A DNA stretch of 64,000 bases from Planomonospora_B alba. GTDB lineage: Bacteria > Actinomycetota > Actinomycetes > Streptosporangiales > Streptosporangiaceae. The stretch spans positions 23,897-87,896 of the forward strand of contig NZ_BAAAUT010000032.1 of the NCBI RefSeq assembly GCF_039534085.1. The letters run 5' to 3'. Shown in pieces: positions 22,647 through 29,890 of this stretch (its first letter is position 1; each line of letters begins with the position of its first letter). The translations under genes and the position numbers were made by a program. Under the pieces are notes generated by a model. It was not told the DNA's origin. It made no database searches and was given only the letters and a program-made list of their open reading frames with translations.

Positions 22647-23324
22647 ATGGCGACCGTTCTCGTAGTGGAAGACGACGAGCACGTACGCTCCGCGATCATC
22701 CAGGAACTGGGCCGGCGCCGGCACGCCGTGCGCAGCGCGGGGCGTGCTCTCGACGCGTTGCGGGAGATCACCCAGCACCCTCCGGACGCGGTGATCCTCG
22801 ATCTCGGCCTGCCCGACCTGGACGGGTCTGAGGCACTGAAGATGGTACGCAGCATCTCCAGCGTCCCCGTCATCGTGGCGACCGCCCGGGACGACGAGGC
22901 GGAGATCGTCCGCCTGCTCCAGGCCGGCGCGGACGACTACCTCGTCAAGCCGTTCTCCGGCGACCACCTGAACGCCCGGCTGGAGGCGGTCCTGCGCCGC
23001 GCGCGGCCCGCCGGCCCGTCGAAGGCGATCCGCGTCGGCGGGCTCGCGGTGGACCTGGACCGGCGCGAGGCCACCCTGGACGGCACGCCGGTCACTCTGA
23101 CCCGGCGGGAGTTCGACCTGCTGGCCTACCTCGCGGCCCGGGCCGACCGGGTGGTCTCCCGCAAGGAGCTGCTCGCCGAGGTGTGGCAGCAGTCCTACGG
23201 CGACGACCAGACCATCGACGTCCACCTGTCGTGGCTGCGCCGCAAGCTCGGCGAGAGCGCCTCCGCCCCCCGCTACCTGCACACCGTGCGCGGTGTCGGC
23301 GTCATGCTCGTCACGCCGCCATGA
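22647..23324 (+). CDS. OmpR/PhoB-family response regulator
   Basis: A 225-aa regulator. The receiver domain has the acidic pocket VVEDDEHVRSAII, the phosphoacceptor aspartate in AVILDLGLPDLDGSE near residue 51 and the lysine in DDYLVKPFSGDHL near 102. The C-terminal winged helix contains TLTRREFDLLAYLAARADRV and DDQTIDVHLSWLRRKLGE. The ATG at 22647 starts MATVLVVEDDE; an earlier ATG at 22617 is not needed for the fold. The stop overlaps the start of the histidine kinase gene (ATGA at 23321-23324). It forms a pair with that kinase. Confidence 0.93.
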   Translation: MATVLVVEDDEHVRSAIIQELGRRRHAVRSAGRALDALREITQHPPDAVILDLGLPDLDGSEALKMVRSISSVPVIVATARDDEAEIVRLLQAGADDYLVKPFSGDHLNARLEAVLRRARPAGPSKAIRVGGLAVDLDRREATLDGTPVTLTRREFDLLAYLAARADRVVSRKELLAEVWQQSYGDDQTIDVHLSWLRRKLGESASAPRYLHTVRGVGVMLVTPP

Positions 23325-24661
23325 GACGGACCCTCGCGCTGCTGGCCCTCGCCGGCGCCTCGATGATCGCTCTGGCCTTCCTCATCCCTCTCGGGATCAT
23401 CGTCAAGGAGACCGCCCACAACCGGGCCCTGTCCGCGGCGGAGCGGCAGGCCTCGGCGCTCGTCCCGGTCCTGGCGATCACCCTCGACCCCCACCGCCTG
23501 CCGCACGCGCTGGCCAGCAGCGGAGCGCAGGACCGCATCGCCGTGCACCTGCCCGACGGCGGCACGGTCGGCGCGGTCCGCGCGCCCGCCTCGGTGGTGG
23601 CCGCGGTCTCCCGGCGGACCCGGGCCGAGACCGTCGAGACCGGAGCCGGATACCTCCTGCTCCGTCCGGTGGCCCTGGACGGCGGCCGGACCGTGGTCGT
23701 CGAGGTCTTCGTGCCCGCCGAGGAGCTCACCCGGGGCGTCGCCCAGGCCTGGGGCGTGCTGGCCGGGCTCGCGGTGGTGCTGGTCGCGGGCTCGGTCCTG
23801 GTCGCCGACCGGCTGGGCGCGCGCGTGGTGCGCGCGGCCCGGCGCCTGGGCCGGGCGGCCGGCGCGCTGGGCTCCGGCGACCTCAGCGTCCGCATCCGGC
23901 CCGAGGGCCCGCCCGAGCTGGTCACCGCCGGGGAGGCCTTCAACACCATGGCCGACCGGGTGGTCCAGTTGCTGGCCGCCGAGCGCGAGATGGCCGCCGA
24001 CCTGTCGCACCGGCTGCGCACCCCGCTGGCCGCCCTGCGGCTCAGTCTCGGTCATCTGGGCCCGGAGGCGGAGCAGAGCCGCCACTCCCTCGCCCGGCTG
24101 GAGGCGGAGGTCGACCAGATCATCGCGGCGGCCCGCGCGCCCTCCCGCGCCCCGGAGGCCGTCTCCTGCGACGCGGCCGAGGTGCTGCGCGAGCGGCTGA
24201 CCTTCTGGTCCGCCCTCGCCGAGGACCAGCAGCGGCCGTGGGATCTGATCGGCGCGGACGCGCCCGCCCGCGTCCCGGTCCCGGCCGGCGAGCTCAGCGC
24301 GGTGGTGGACGCGCTGCTCGGCAACGTCTTCCGGCACACCCCCGAGGGCACCGCCTTCACCGTGACCCTGCACCAGGGCTCCGGCACGGTCGGCGTGCTG
24401 ATCGCCGACGCGGGACCGGGCATCCCCGACCCGGAGACGGCGCTGCGGCGCGGGGCCAGCGGCGCGGGCTCCACCGGGCTGGGCCTGGACATCGCCCGCA
24501 GGCTCGCCCAGTCCTCCGGCGGTGACCTGCGGATCGACTCGTCCTCCCTCGGCGGCGCACGGGTCCAGCTCTGGTTCCGCACCGAGCCGCGGACCCATCC
24601 TCCGCGCACGACCCGGCGGCTGGTCGGCAGCCGCTGGTCCCGCCGGAGCACGGCTTCCTGA
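23321..24661 (+). CDS. Sensor histidine kinase (HAMP, HisKA, HATPase)
   Basis: A 446-aa kinase. Two membrane helices (LALLALAGASMIALAFLIPL and VLAGLAVVLVAGSVLVADRL) flank an extracellular sensor of about 110 residues. A HAMP linker follows, then the H-box DLSHRLRTPLAALRL near residue 228, N-box ALLGNVFRHTPEG near 332, G1 DAGPGIPDPE and G2 STGLGLDIARRL. Its partner is the response regulator encoded upstream, whose stop overlaps its start. The signal is unknown. A CheY-like receiver is absent. Two hairpins lie after its end. Confidence 0.92.
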   Translation: MRRTLALLALAGASMIALAFLIPLGIIVKETAHNRALSAAERQASALVPVLAITLDPHRLPHALASSGAQDRIAVHLPDGGTVGAVRAPASVVAAVSRRTRAETVETGAGYLLLRPVALDGGRTVVVEVFVPAEELTRGVAQAWGVLAGLAVVLVAGSVLVADRLGARVVRAARRLGRAAGALGSGDLSVRIRPEGPPELVTAGEAFNTMADRVVQLLAAEREMAADLSHRLRTPLAALRLSLGHLGPEAEQSRHSLARLEAEVDQIIAAARAPSRAPEAVSCDAAEVLRERLTFWSALAEDQQRPWDLIGADAPARVPVPAGELSAVVDALLGNVFRHTPEGTAFTVTLHQGSGTVGVLIADAGPGIPDPETALRRGASGAGSTGLGLDIARRLAQSSGGDLRIDSSSLGGARVQLWFRTEPRTHPPRTTRRLVGSRWSRRSTAS

Positions 24662-24788
24662 AGGCCCCCATAAAACGGCCTTAAAGGCGGCTAAAGCCGG
24701 TTTCCTCCCCACCGGGGATCCGCCATGGTGGAGACCGGCGCCCGCCGCAACCGAGCCGGTCGGCCTCCCCCGACCGGCCGCCCCTCGT

Positions 24789-24853
24789 GTCTCCGCGGTG
24801 CGACGGACCCGCGGAGACGCACAAGGGCCCGCCGGACGACGTCCGGCGGGCCC
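24789..24853. terminator. Tandem hairpins between convergent genes
   Basis: First hairpin: GTCTCCGCGG (24789-24798) with CCGCGGAGAC (24809-24818). Second hairpin: GGGCCCGCCGGAC (24825-24837), loop GAC, GTCCGGCGGGCCC (24841-24853), a perfect 13-bp stem. They sit between the kinase and the NDH-2 gene, which converge, and can stop transcription from both sides. Confidence 0.7.
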
Positions 24854-24873
24854 CGCGAAGGGCACGGCGCCCC

Positions 24874-26067
24874 CTACGCCGGGGTGACGGCCGGACCCGC
24901 CCCGGCCCGGTCCCGCGCGACGCGCCGGCGCCGGGCCGGCAGTCCGAGCGTCGGGTGGGCGACGCCCCAGGCCGCGCCCCTGCAGACCAGCTCCTTGTAG
25001 ACGGCGGCGAGCCGCCCGCTCAGGGCCGCCCGCACGGCGCGGTCGTCGGCGGTGACGTACTGGATCAAGCCCTCGCCGCGGCCCAGCGAGATGCACTGGT
25101 TGACGTAGCGGATCGGCGTGCTCGGCGGCCTCCCGCCGGTCAGCCGCGCCGCGATCGCGTCGGCGGCCCGCCAGGCGGTCGGGATCCCCGAGGCGCACGA
25201 CATCCGCAGCGGCCTGCCCCCCGGGCCCGCCGCCATGGCCGCGTCGCCGACGGCGTACACGTCCGGATGCGAGACCGAGCGCATGGTCCCGTCGACCACG
25301 ATCCGGCCGGTGCCGGTGGTCTCCAGGGCCGTCGCCTTCGCGATCGGGTGGACCGCGAAGCCGGTGGTCCACACGGTGACCGCGGCCGGCAGGACCCTGC
25401 CGCCGGCGAGGGTGACGTGGTCGGCTCCGACGCCGGTGACCTCGGCGTGCTCGTGCACCGTGATCCCGAGCCTGGCGAAGACCTTCCGCAGGTGCCCGCG
25501 GCCCCTGGGCGAGAGCCGGTCGCCGAGGCCGCCGCGGGCGGCGAGGGCGACGTCGAGGTCCGGGCGGGCCTCGGCGATCTCGGCCGCGGCCTCCAGGCCG
25601 GTGAGGCCGCCGCCGACGACGACCACGGACCGTCCCGCGCCGAGGCGGGCCAGGCGCTCGCGCAGCCGGAGCGCCCCGGGACGGCCGGCGATCTCGTGGG
25701 CGTGCTCGGCGGCCCCGGGGACGCCCTGGGCGTCCCAGCCGCTGCCGAGGGCGTAGACGAGCGTGTCGTAGGCGAGTTCTCCGGCGCCGTCCGCGTCGAC
25801 GACGGCGACGGTCCTGCGGTCGACGTCGACACCGGTGACCCTCGCGACCCTCAGCTCGACGCCGGTGCCCGCGAACATCTCCCGCAGCGGCCGGGACGCG
25901 AGGTCCTGGCCGGCCGCCAGCTGGTGCAGGCGGACCCGTTCGACGAAGTCGGGCTCGGCGTTGACGAGGGTGACGGCGACGTCCTCGCGGTGCAGCCGCC
26001 TGGCCAGGCGCCCGGCGGCACTGGCTCCGGCGTATCCGGCTCCGAGGACGATGATGCGGTGCTGCAT
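24874..26067 (-). CDS. Type II NADH dehydrogenase-like FAD oxidoreductase
   Basis: A 397-aa two-dinucleotide-binding flavoprotein. FAD motif VLGAGYAGASAAGRL at residues 7-21, NAD(P)H motif VVVVGGGLTGLEAAAEI near residue 150, and second FAD motif DVYAVGDAAMAAGPGG near residue 280. C-terminal YVNQCISLGRGEGLIQYV and KELVCRGAAWGV resemble actinomycete NDH-2/Ndh-type proteins. It likely passes electrons from NADH to quinone without pumping protons, attached to the inner membrane surface. A Rex/CRP-like operator lies 70 bp upstream, and an ECF41 sigma gene lies directly upstream on the same strand. ECF41 genes are known to sit next to oxidoreductases. Confidence 0.85.
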   Translation of the reverse strand: MQHRIIVLGAGYAGASAAGRLARRLHREDVAVTLVNAEPDFVERVRLHQLAAGQDLASRPLREMFAGTGVELRVARVTGVDVDRRTVAVVDADGAGELAYDTLVYALGSGWDAQGVPGAAEHAHEIAGRPGALRLRERLARLGAGRSVVVVGGGLTGLEAAAEIAEARPDLDVALAARGGLGDRLSPRGRGHLRKVFARLGITVHEHAEVTGVGADHVTLAGGRVLPAAVTVWTTGFAVHPIAKATALETTGTGRIVVDGTMRSVSHPDVYAVGDAAMAAGPGGRPLRMSCASGIPTAWRAADAIAARLTGGRPPSTPIRYVNQCISLGRGEGLIQYVTADDRAVRAALSGRLAAVYKELVCRGAAWGVAHPTLGLPARRRRVARDRAGAGPAVTPA

Positions 26068-26136
26068 GCCCTTGCTCCTGTCTCGCGCGGTTCGCCACCT
26101 GAACCGGGCGGCCCGCCGTTTCCTGACAGGAACGCG

Positions 26137-26154
26137 GTGTGAAACACCTCACAC
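26137..26154. promoter_or_regulatory. Rex- or CRP-like operator (TGTGA-N6-TCACA) before the NDH-2 gene
   Basis: GTGTGAAACACCTCACAC at 26137-26154 contains the perfect dyad TGTGA-N6-TCACA; a second dyad GGTGTgaaACACC overlaps it. Compared with the Streptomyces Rex operator (TTGTGAA-N4-TTCACAA), only positions 1, 12 and 18 differ. Rex, a redox repressor, is known to control NDH and cytochrome bd genes; the CRP/GlxR consensus is the same core. The site lies between the sigma gene and the dehydrogenase gene. Confidence 0.6.
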
Positions 26155-26159
26155 GGCGA

Positions 26160-27104
26160 TCAGATGATCGTGAACAGGGGCTCCCCGCGGTCGGCGGCCG
26201 CCCAGCGCGCGGTCGCGCGGCCGAGCTTGTCGGGGTTGACCTGGCTGCGGAGCGCGGCGATGCCCTCGGCGGTGATCTCCAGGCACATGACGCCGACGAC
26301 CCGGCCGTCCACGACGGCCACGACGGCGGGCTCGCCGTTGGCGGTCCAGACGTGGACCTCGGGCGCACCGCCGACCAGCGCGCGCTTGGACCTCCCCGGT
26401 TTGAACAGGCCCCTCAGGAACTTCGCGACCGCGACGGCGCCCTCGAACGCCTTGGCGCGGGCCGGGACCTTGCCGCCGCCGTCACCGATCGCGACGGCGT
26501 CCTCGGTGAGCAGGCGCACGAGCGGCTCGATCCGGCCGCTGGCGGCGGCCGCCAGGAACTCCTCGACGACCCGCCGGGCCGCGGCCTCGTCGATCCCGGC
26601 GCGGGTCCTGCCGCCCGTGACGTGCCTCTTGGCGCGGTGGAGGAGCTGCTGGCTGGCGGCCTCGGTGATGTCGAGGATCTCGGCGATCTCCCGGTGCGGG
26701 TAGTCGAAGGCCTCCCGCAGCACGTACACCGCCCGCTCGTTCGGGGAGAGGCGCTCCATGAGGGTGAGGACCGCGTACGAGACCGATTCGCGCTGCTCGG
26801 CGGTGTCGGCCGGGCCGAGCATCGGGTCCCCGGCGAGCAGCGGCTCGGGAAGCCACCGGCCCACGTAGGTCTCCCGGCGCGCCCGCGCGGAGGCGAGCTG
26901 GTTGAGGCACAGGTTCGTGAGGACCTTCGTCAGCCAGGCCTCGGGGACCTTGATGCGGTCGACGTCGGCGGCCTGCCAGCGCAGGAACGTCTCCTGCACG
27001 GCGTCCTCGGCCTCGCCCGCGGAGCCGAGGAGGCGGTAGGCGATGGCCTCCAGGCGCGGCCTGGAGGCCTCGAACCGGTCGACGTCGTCCGCGGTCAGGG
27101 GCAT
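26160..27104 (-). CDS. ECF41-family RNA polymerase sigma factor (SigJ-like) 3
   Basis: A 314-aa sigma factor. Region 2 is LEAIAYRLLGSAGEAEDAV and QETFLRW; the linker has GRWLPEPLLAGDP; region 4 is LSPNERAVYVLREAFDYPH plus REIAEILDITEAASQQLLHR. The fused NTF2-like domain has AIGDGGGKVPARAKAFEGAV and the C-terminal NPDKLGRA. All ECF41 hallmarks (WLPEP, DGGGK, NPDKL) are present. The -10-like CGTCTAG lies 9 bp before the ATG at 27104, but no TGTCAC is found at the right distance. It is co-directional with the NDH-2 gene, 92 bp downstream. Confidence 0.9.
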   Translation of the reverse strand: MPLTADDVDRFEASRPRLEAIAYRLLGSAGEAEDAVQETFLRWQAADVDRIKVPEAWLTKVLTNLCLNQLASARARRETYVGRWLPEPLLAGDPMLGPADTAEQRESVSYAVLTLMERLSPNERAVYVLREAFDYPHREIAEILDITEAASQQLLHRAKRHVTGGRTRAGIDEAAARRVVEEFLAAAASGRIEPLVRLLTEDAVAIGDGGGKVPARAKAFEGAVAVAKFLRGLFKPGRSKRALVGGAPEVHVWTANGEPAVVAVVDGRVVGVMCLEITAEGIAALRSQVNPDKLGRATARWAAADRGEPLFTII

Positions 27105-27150
27105 GGCCCGATCCTAGACGGCGCGGTGCGGGCCGGCCGCCGTCCCGCGA

Positions 27151-27714
27151 TCAGCCGTCGGCCGGCCGCACCCGCAGGGCGTCGTGGGCGGCCTTGGTGA
27201 TCTCATGGACGGCGACGGGCCGCCCGTGGGCGGGCACCACGGTCTCGAAGGCGAAGCGCATCCCGAGCTTGTCCATCACCCGCTCCGAGCGGAGGTTGCC
27301 GACGTGCCGGATGCTGACGACGCGGTCCAGCCCGCACTCGGCGAACCCGAAGCGCAGCAGCTCGCCGGCCGCCTCGGTCGCGTAGCCGTGCCCCCAGCAC
27401 TCACGCCGCAGCCGCCAGCCGATCTCCACCGCAGGCAGGACCTGCGGCAGGAAGTCCGGCACGGTCAGGGTCACCCACCCGGCGAACCGCCCGGTCTCGC
27501 GGACGACGACGGAGAGCATGCCGAAGCCGCGCTCGTCCCACTCCCGCCGGACGCGCGCGAGCCCGGCCGCGGTCCGGTCGAGGTCCGGCGGCAGGGCCGA
27601 GCCGTCGCCGATGTACCGCATGACCTCGGGGTCGGCGTTCATCAGGGCGAGCGGTTCGACGTCCTCCTCGCCCGGCCGGCGCAGCAGGAGCCGTTCGGTC
27701 ATCATCGAGACCAT
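27151..27714 (-). CDS. GNAT-family N-acetyltransferase
   Basis: A 187-aa RimJ/RimL-type acetyltransferase similar in layout to the one at 4897. It opens TERLLLRRPGEEDVEPLALM, then NADPEVMRYIGDGSALPPDL; the acetyl-CoA site is RRECWGHGYATEAAGELLRF near residue 100-120, and VGNLRSERVMDKLGM follows. Substrate unknown. The start at 27714 is the likeliest of three nearby methionines (27741, 27714, 27702). The gene lies 46 bp upstream of the ECF41 gene on the same strand. Confidence 0.82.
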   Translation of the reverse strand: MVSMMTERLLLRRPGEEDVEPLALMNADPEVMRYIGDGSALPPDLDRTAAGLARVRREWDERGFGMLSVVVRETGRFAGWVTLTVPDFLPQVLPAVEIGWRLRRECWGHGYATEAAGELLRFGFAECGLDRVVSIRHVGNLRSERVMDKLGMRFAFETVVPAHGRPVAVHEITKAAHDALRVRPADG

Positions 27715-28007
27715 GCGGTGATCATCCCAGAACGCCGGCATCCCGTCCGCTCGGGATGAGGCGGGATCCCGCCGGCGTCCTCCGGGCGTCCTCCCGGCCG
27801 GCCAGAGGACCCCCTCCGCGTGGAGCGCTCACGACAGGGCCTGATCCGGGGCGCGGGGACGGTGCGAGAGATCACTTCCCGCACGGCGGACGACCGCTTC
27901 CCGCCCTCATCGGACCGCCCGACGCGAACCGCTCGTCCCTACCGGATGCCTCAGAGGTTGCTCAGGGCGACACCGGATTGATGCCGGCGGCGGCGCTCAG
28001 CAAACTC

Positions 28008-28364
28008 ATGATCATAGGTTGTGACGCGGTTCTCCTCGAAGAGGTGACCAGGTCATACGGCGGAGGCGTCACCGAGGTGGTCGCGCTCCGCCGGGTCAGC
28101 GTCGGGTTTCCCCGTGGCAGCTTCACCGCCGCCGCAGGCCCCTCGGGATCGGGGAAGAGCACCCTGCTCCAGTGCACGTCAGGGCTGGACCGGCCGCAGT
28201 CGGGCGTCGTCCGCGTCGCCGGAGAAGACATCACGCGTCTGCGGGAGGAGGGGACTGGCCGTGCCCCGCCCGCGCCCTTCCCCGTGACCGCCGCACCCGC
28301 CCGGACGAGCCCGCCGGCGGCCGCACCGGCCGGGAAACGACGGGATCCCGCCCGATCGAGGTGA
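28008..28364 (+). pseudogene. Truncated ABC transporter ATPase fragment
   Basis: The frame begins MIIGCDAVLLEEVTRSYGG and continues as an N-terminal quarter of a MacB/LolD-type nucleotide-binding domain, with Walker A GPSGSGKSTLLQCTSGLD and then SGVVRVAGEDITRLREE. From about 28245 homology stops and the rest is Pro/Ala/Arg-rich low-quality sequence up to the stop. Q-loop, signature and Walker B are missing, so it cannot act as an ATPase. It lies next to the duplicated tRNA-Ala block and is probably a deletion remnant. Confidence 0.7.
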
Positions 28365-28381
28365 TCGGACGGGATCTCGTC
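28339..28381. terminator. Hairpin flanking tRNA-Ala copy 2
   Basis: Arms 28339-28357 and 28363-28381 (about 19 bp, two mismatches, 5-nt loop) match the hairpin at 13412-13453 in sequence and in distance from the tRNA. It would terminate tRNA transcription on the minus strand. Confidence 0.75.
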
Positions 28382-28418
28382 AACTTCCTTCAGGCCGTCT
28401 CGGGAACGACCTTCCGTG

Positions 28419-28491
28419 TGGAGCTATGGGGATTCGAACCCCAGACCTCTTCCATGCCATGGAAGCGCGCTACCAACTGCGCCATAGCCCC
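28419..28491 (-). tRNA. tRNA-Ala (anticodon GGC), copy 2
   Basis: All 73 nt are identical to the tRNA at 13489-13561: acceptor GGGGCTA, anticodon loop ATGGCAT, T-arm CTGGGGTTCGAATCCCCAT. CCA is not encoded. Flanking sequence downstream (hairpin) is also shared. Confidence 0.97.
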
Positions 28492-28620
28492 TGGTCACCG
28501 CTCCGAGTGCTCTCGTTGCGGCGCTCCGGAAGCATATAGGGAGATCGCCCCGTTCACCTAATCGGCGCCCGCACGGCCCCGCCGCCCGGTCCTGCGGGCG
28601 GCGGGCCGTACGGTGTGCGG

Positions 28621-29253
28621 TCAGGCCCGGGTGGCCTCGGGGCTGTCGTCGCTCTGCACCGGCTCCGGCAGGGTCCCGGCGTTGTGCTCCATCAGGCGCC
28701 AGCCCTTGCGGCCCTCCTCCAGCACCGACCACGAGCAGTTGCCCAGCCCGCCGAGGGCGGGCCAGTGCTCCTGGGGCAGGCCCATCAGCCTGGCGATGCC
28801 GAGGCGGATCGCGGCTCCGTGGGAGACCACGACCAGCAGCCCGTCGGGCTCGATCCTGGCGGCCCAGCGGCGGATCGCCGCCGAGACCCGGTCGGCGACG
28901 TCGGCGACGTCCTCACCGCCGGGGGCCTCCCAGGCGGCGAACTCCCGGGGCCAGCGCTCGGAGATCTGCTCGCGGGTCAGGCCCTCCCACTCGCCGCCGC
29001 CGCGCTCGCGCAGCTCCTTGTCGACGGCCACCTCCAGCCCGGTGACACCGCCCAGCGCTCTGGCGGTGTGCAGGGCGCGCTGCAGGTCGGAGGAGACGAT
29101 CAGGCTGGGCCGGAGGTAGGCCAGCAGCGAGGCCGCCCGGGCCGCCTGCGCGACCCCGGTCTCGTCCAGCGGGATGTCGGTGTGGCCCTGGAAGCGGCGC
29201 TCGACGTTCCACAGCGTCTGACCGTGCCTCAGGCAGACGACACGGCGGCTCAT
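28621..29253 (-). CDS. Histidine phosphatase (phosphoglycerate-mutase-like)
   Basis: A 210-aa protein with the catalytic RHG motif VVCLRHGQTLWNVERRFQG at residues 5-23 and the second histidine in VVVSHGAAIRLGIARLMG near residue 150. FQGHTDIPLDETGVAQA and ELRERGGGEWEGLTREQI are typical of the family. It hydrolyses small phosphate esters such as glucosyl-3-phosphoglycerate or 3-phosphoglycerate; the exact substrate cannot be told. In actinobacteria a gene of this type often follows rsfS, as here. The ATG at 29253 is used. Confidence 0.88.
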   Translation of the reverse strand: MSRRVVCLRHGQTLWNVERRFQGHTDIPLDETGVAQAARAASLLAYLRPSLIVSSDLQRALHTARALGGVTGLEVAVDKELRERGGGEWEGLTREQISERWPREFAAWEAPGGEDVADVADRVSAAIRRWAARIEPDGLLVVVSHGAAIRLGIARLMGLPQEHWPALGGLGNCSWSVLEEGRKGWRLMEHNAGTLPEPVQSDDSPEATRA

Positions 29254-29320
29254 GCGGCCCCCTGGCGGGCGGCGCGGCTCACCGCGCCGCCGGTGCCTCC
29301 GGCGGGCGCGCGCCGCAGCC

Positions 29321-29737
29321 TCACAGAGCGTCCTTCGCCGGCGCCGTCCTGGCACGCTGCGCGGCGACCTGGGCCACGCTCTCCGGCAGGGTGATCAGGG
29401 GGCAGTCCTTCCACAGGCGCTCGAGCGCGTAGAAGGTGCGGTCCTCCTCGTGCTGGACGTGCACGACGATGTCGACGTAGTCCAGGAGGACCCAGCGTCC
29501 CTCGCGCTCCCCCTCGCGCCGGACGGGCTTGGCGTCGGCCTCGACGCGCAGCCGCTCCTCGATCTCGTCGACGATGGCGCGGACCTGGCGGTCGTTGGTG
29601 GCGGAGCAGAGCAGGAACGCGTCGGTGATGACGAGCTGGTCGCTCACGTCATAGGCGAGGATGTCGTCGGCCAGCTTGTCCGCTGCGGCCTCGGCGGCGA
29701 TCCTGACGAGCTGGACGGATCTTTCGGTTGCGGTCAC
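29321..29737 (-). CDS. rsfS: Ribosomal silencing factor RsfS
   Basis: A 138-aa protein of the RsfS/YbeB family. It binds ribosomal protein L14 and blocks joining of the 50S and 30S subunits when nutrients are short. Visible motifs are LAYDVSDQLVITDAFLLCSA and EGEREGRWVLLDYVDIVVHV, followed by FYALERLWKD. The GTG at 29737 is chosen, with GGAGGA about 11 bp upstream; an ATG at 29773 would overlap this ribosome site. In most actinobacteria rsfS follows nadD; here a siderophore importer and a transglycosylase gene lie in between. Confidence 0.93.
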   Translation of the reverse strand: MTATERSVQLVRIAAEAAADKLADDILAYDVSDQLVITDAFLLCSATNDRQVRAIVDEIEERLRVEADAKPVRREGEREGRWVLLDYVDIVVHVQHEEDRTFYALERLWKDCPLITLPESVAQVAAQRARTAPAKDAL

Positions 29738-29890
29738 GGTGTGGGTACGTCCTCCGGTAGTCGGCGCTGTCACCCCTAAGGATGCCCGGCACGGCCCGCG
29801 TCATGAGCGGGCAGTCATTACAACGCCTATCGTGTGCCACCCGATTCCATGCCGCAAACCAATTGCCGGACCGCCGGGGCGCCCGCCCCG

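Noticed and set aside
26100..26136. TGTCAGG on the minus strand before the NDH-2 gene as an ECF41 -35
   Set aside because: There is no CGTC at 16-18 bp; the -10 position reads GTTC. The Rex/CRP-like dyad is the stronger signal.
27104..27150. CGTCTAG upstream of the third ECF41 gene as an ECF41 promoter
   Set aside because: The -10-like CGTC is present 9 bp before the ATG, but no TGTCAC-like -35 occurs 16-18 bp upstream (the region reads GGGACGG).
13489..28491. Integrated element between tRNA copies
   Set aside because: No integrase, transposase or att-like truncated tRNA end was found; only a weak suggestion of past recombination remains, reported as a finding, not as an element.
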